This document shows, in pieces, positions 5,860 to 6,531 of a DNA stretch of 6,531 nucleotides. A program made the position numbers and the translations under genes. Origin of the DNA: Wolbachia sp. (GTDB taxonomy: Bacteria; Pseudomonadota; Alphaproteobacteria; Rickettsiales; Anaplasmataceae); contig JARBCG010000020.1 in assembly GCA_028803175.1 (NCBI GenBank), positions 1 to 6,531 on the forward strand. Reading direction: 5' to 3'. How positions within the stretch are numbered: the stretch's first letter is position 1; the number at the start of each line of letters is the position of its first letter. A model generated the notes under the pieces. It did no database searches. It saw nothing but the letters and a program-made list of their open reading frames with translations, and was not told the origin of the DNA.

Positions 5860-6531
5860 TTCTGACGCCAACTACGGATTAACCAACAAAGCAGACAGAG
5901 GAGATTCTGGGCTTTTTATCCTTTAAACAATATGAAACTAGGGTAGATTGTGTACTAAAAAATTAATTGGTGATTTATGACAAGAATATTAAATTTTAAA
6001 CTTATTTTTTAAATAATCAAAAACTGTCTCAATAATAGATCGTTTTCTGAATAAAACCTTCTCATTAAAAGGCATTAACGCATTTTTCATTCCCTTTTTT
6101 ATATGAGTTACAAGTTTCAAATTACGGTCAAGAAGCTCTTGAAAAAGCTCCATTTTCATGTATACCTTATCTCCAAATAACAGGTCAGTAAGCCTCTTTG
6201 CCATAAATCTCTTTCATAAGTCTCTCTTCAAGCTTGGCACTGGTTTTCTATCGTCAACATTGCCTTGAATTTATCCCATCTCGTTAATGACTATATGCAG
6301 CTCAAAACCAAAGAACCAGCCTTTTGCTCTTTTATCAAGTTCTGCAAGTCCTTCGAATACTTTTTTACTTGATATCCTTTGGGTAGTAAACTGTAATCAA
6401 AGTTGCATCGATGTATGAAATACTGGTCATTTTTGCTTTCTTGTAGAACCAATGTAATAGTAGAACCAAATACCATAAAACTCTCTGTTTTAGAACGATT
6501 AATCTATCCTATTAAGGCAATTTAGGAAACT
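5860..6531 (-). mobile_element. Degenerate IS982-family insertion sequence, cut by the window edge
   Basis: The remnant carries a recognisable transposase in several frames and continues beyond the window on its 5' side. The inner edge is estimated as the bases just after the transposase stop (5879). No terminal inverted repeat or target duplication can be assigned because only one end is in view. The many stops and shifts mark an old, immobile copy. Confidence 0.7.
5879..6531 (-). pseudogene. IS982-family transposase, multiply frameshifted and with nonsense codons
   Basis: Pieces of an IS982 DDE transposase follow in the right order across frames on the minus strand. ISYIDAT carries the first Asp (codon 6407-6409). 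After a shift come ISSKKVFEGLAELDKRAKG and GWFFGFELHIVINEMG. After a stop comes GNVDDRKPVPSL with the second Asp. After another stop come LLFGDKVYM, LKLVTHIKKGMKNALMPF and FRKRSIIETVFDYLKNKFK with the catalytic Glu (codon 6028-6030). The conserved tail is split: SPINFLV in frame, then STLVSYCLKDKKPRISS in a shifted frame, ending at 5879. Stops lie at 6271-6273, 6214-6216 and 5989-5991, with more upstream. The stretch between INEMG and GNVDDR looks a few codons shorter than usual. The N-terminus is outside the window or lost. No functional transposase can be made. Confidence 0.85.

Noticed and set aside
5814..5920. Longer protein KAQNLLCLLCWLIRSW... leading into the remnant at 5855
   Set aside because: Its first half is the alternative-frame reading of the transposase tail KKPRISSVCFVG, so it is not an original gene segment.
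6291..6476. 61-residue minus-strand protein starting MVFGST
   Set aside because: It is an out-of-frame reading through the decayed transposase; the IS982 motifs are in the other frames.
1..6531. tRNA, rRNA, tmRNA or CRISPR elements
   Set aside because: No cloverleaf-like arrangement, rRNA segment or regularly spaced repeat array was seen on reading both strands.

Overview
The window is AT-rich bacterial DNA whose gene content fits an obligate intracellular Rickettsiales bacterium of the family Anaplasmataceae, most likely a Wolbachia. This rests on a porin-like outer-membrane protein with a lysine/glutamate-rich N-terminal arm, a GluRS and YgfZ of alphaproteobacterial type, a decayed phage/GTA tail gene and a decayed IS982-family element, all in low-GC DNA with sparse coding and several broken genes. 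The assignment comes from recalled family patterns, not from a database search.

Layout, left to right. Positions 1-237 are a non-coding leader with ACTAAA repeats and three small inverted repeats. Positions 238-1044 (+) encode a YgfZ/GcvT-like folate-binding protein. Positions 1045-1401 are non-coding and end in a good sigma70-type promoter. Positions 1402-3486 (+) form one long reading frame: signal peptide, charged coiled-coil repeats, then an outer-membrane beta-barrel. A single in-frame TAA at 1771 breaks it. A hairpin terminator follows at 3495-3522, then a hairpin and palindrome at 3586-3616. Positions 3666-3954 (+) are the collapsed remnant of a phage/gene-transfer-agent tail-hub gene (DUF2163/BR0599 family). 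Positions 4120-5442 (+) encode glutamyl-tRNA synthetase.

The right end reads on the minus strand. It holds two tiny membrane-protein genes (5653-5817 and 5429-5653) that overlap each other by one base. They are preceded by the last few codons of a third gene, which overlaps the first small gene by GTGA. That third gene appears to have lost its front part to a degenerate IS982-type transposase (5879 to the window end).

The only clearly intact genes with known roles are ygfZ (iron-sulfur cluster protein maintenance) and gltX (translation). The rest shows reductive evolution: a recent nonsense mutation, an old internal deletion with a frameshift, and an insertion sequence in late decay. I see no new defence, secretion or regulatory system. 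The best leads are the in-frame stop in the porin, the collapsed DUF2163 gene, and the unidentified overlapping small-membrane-protein operon.
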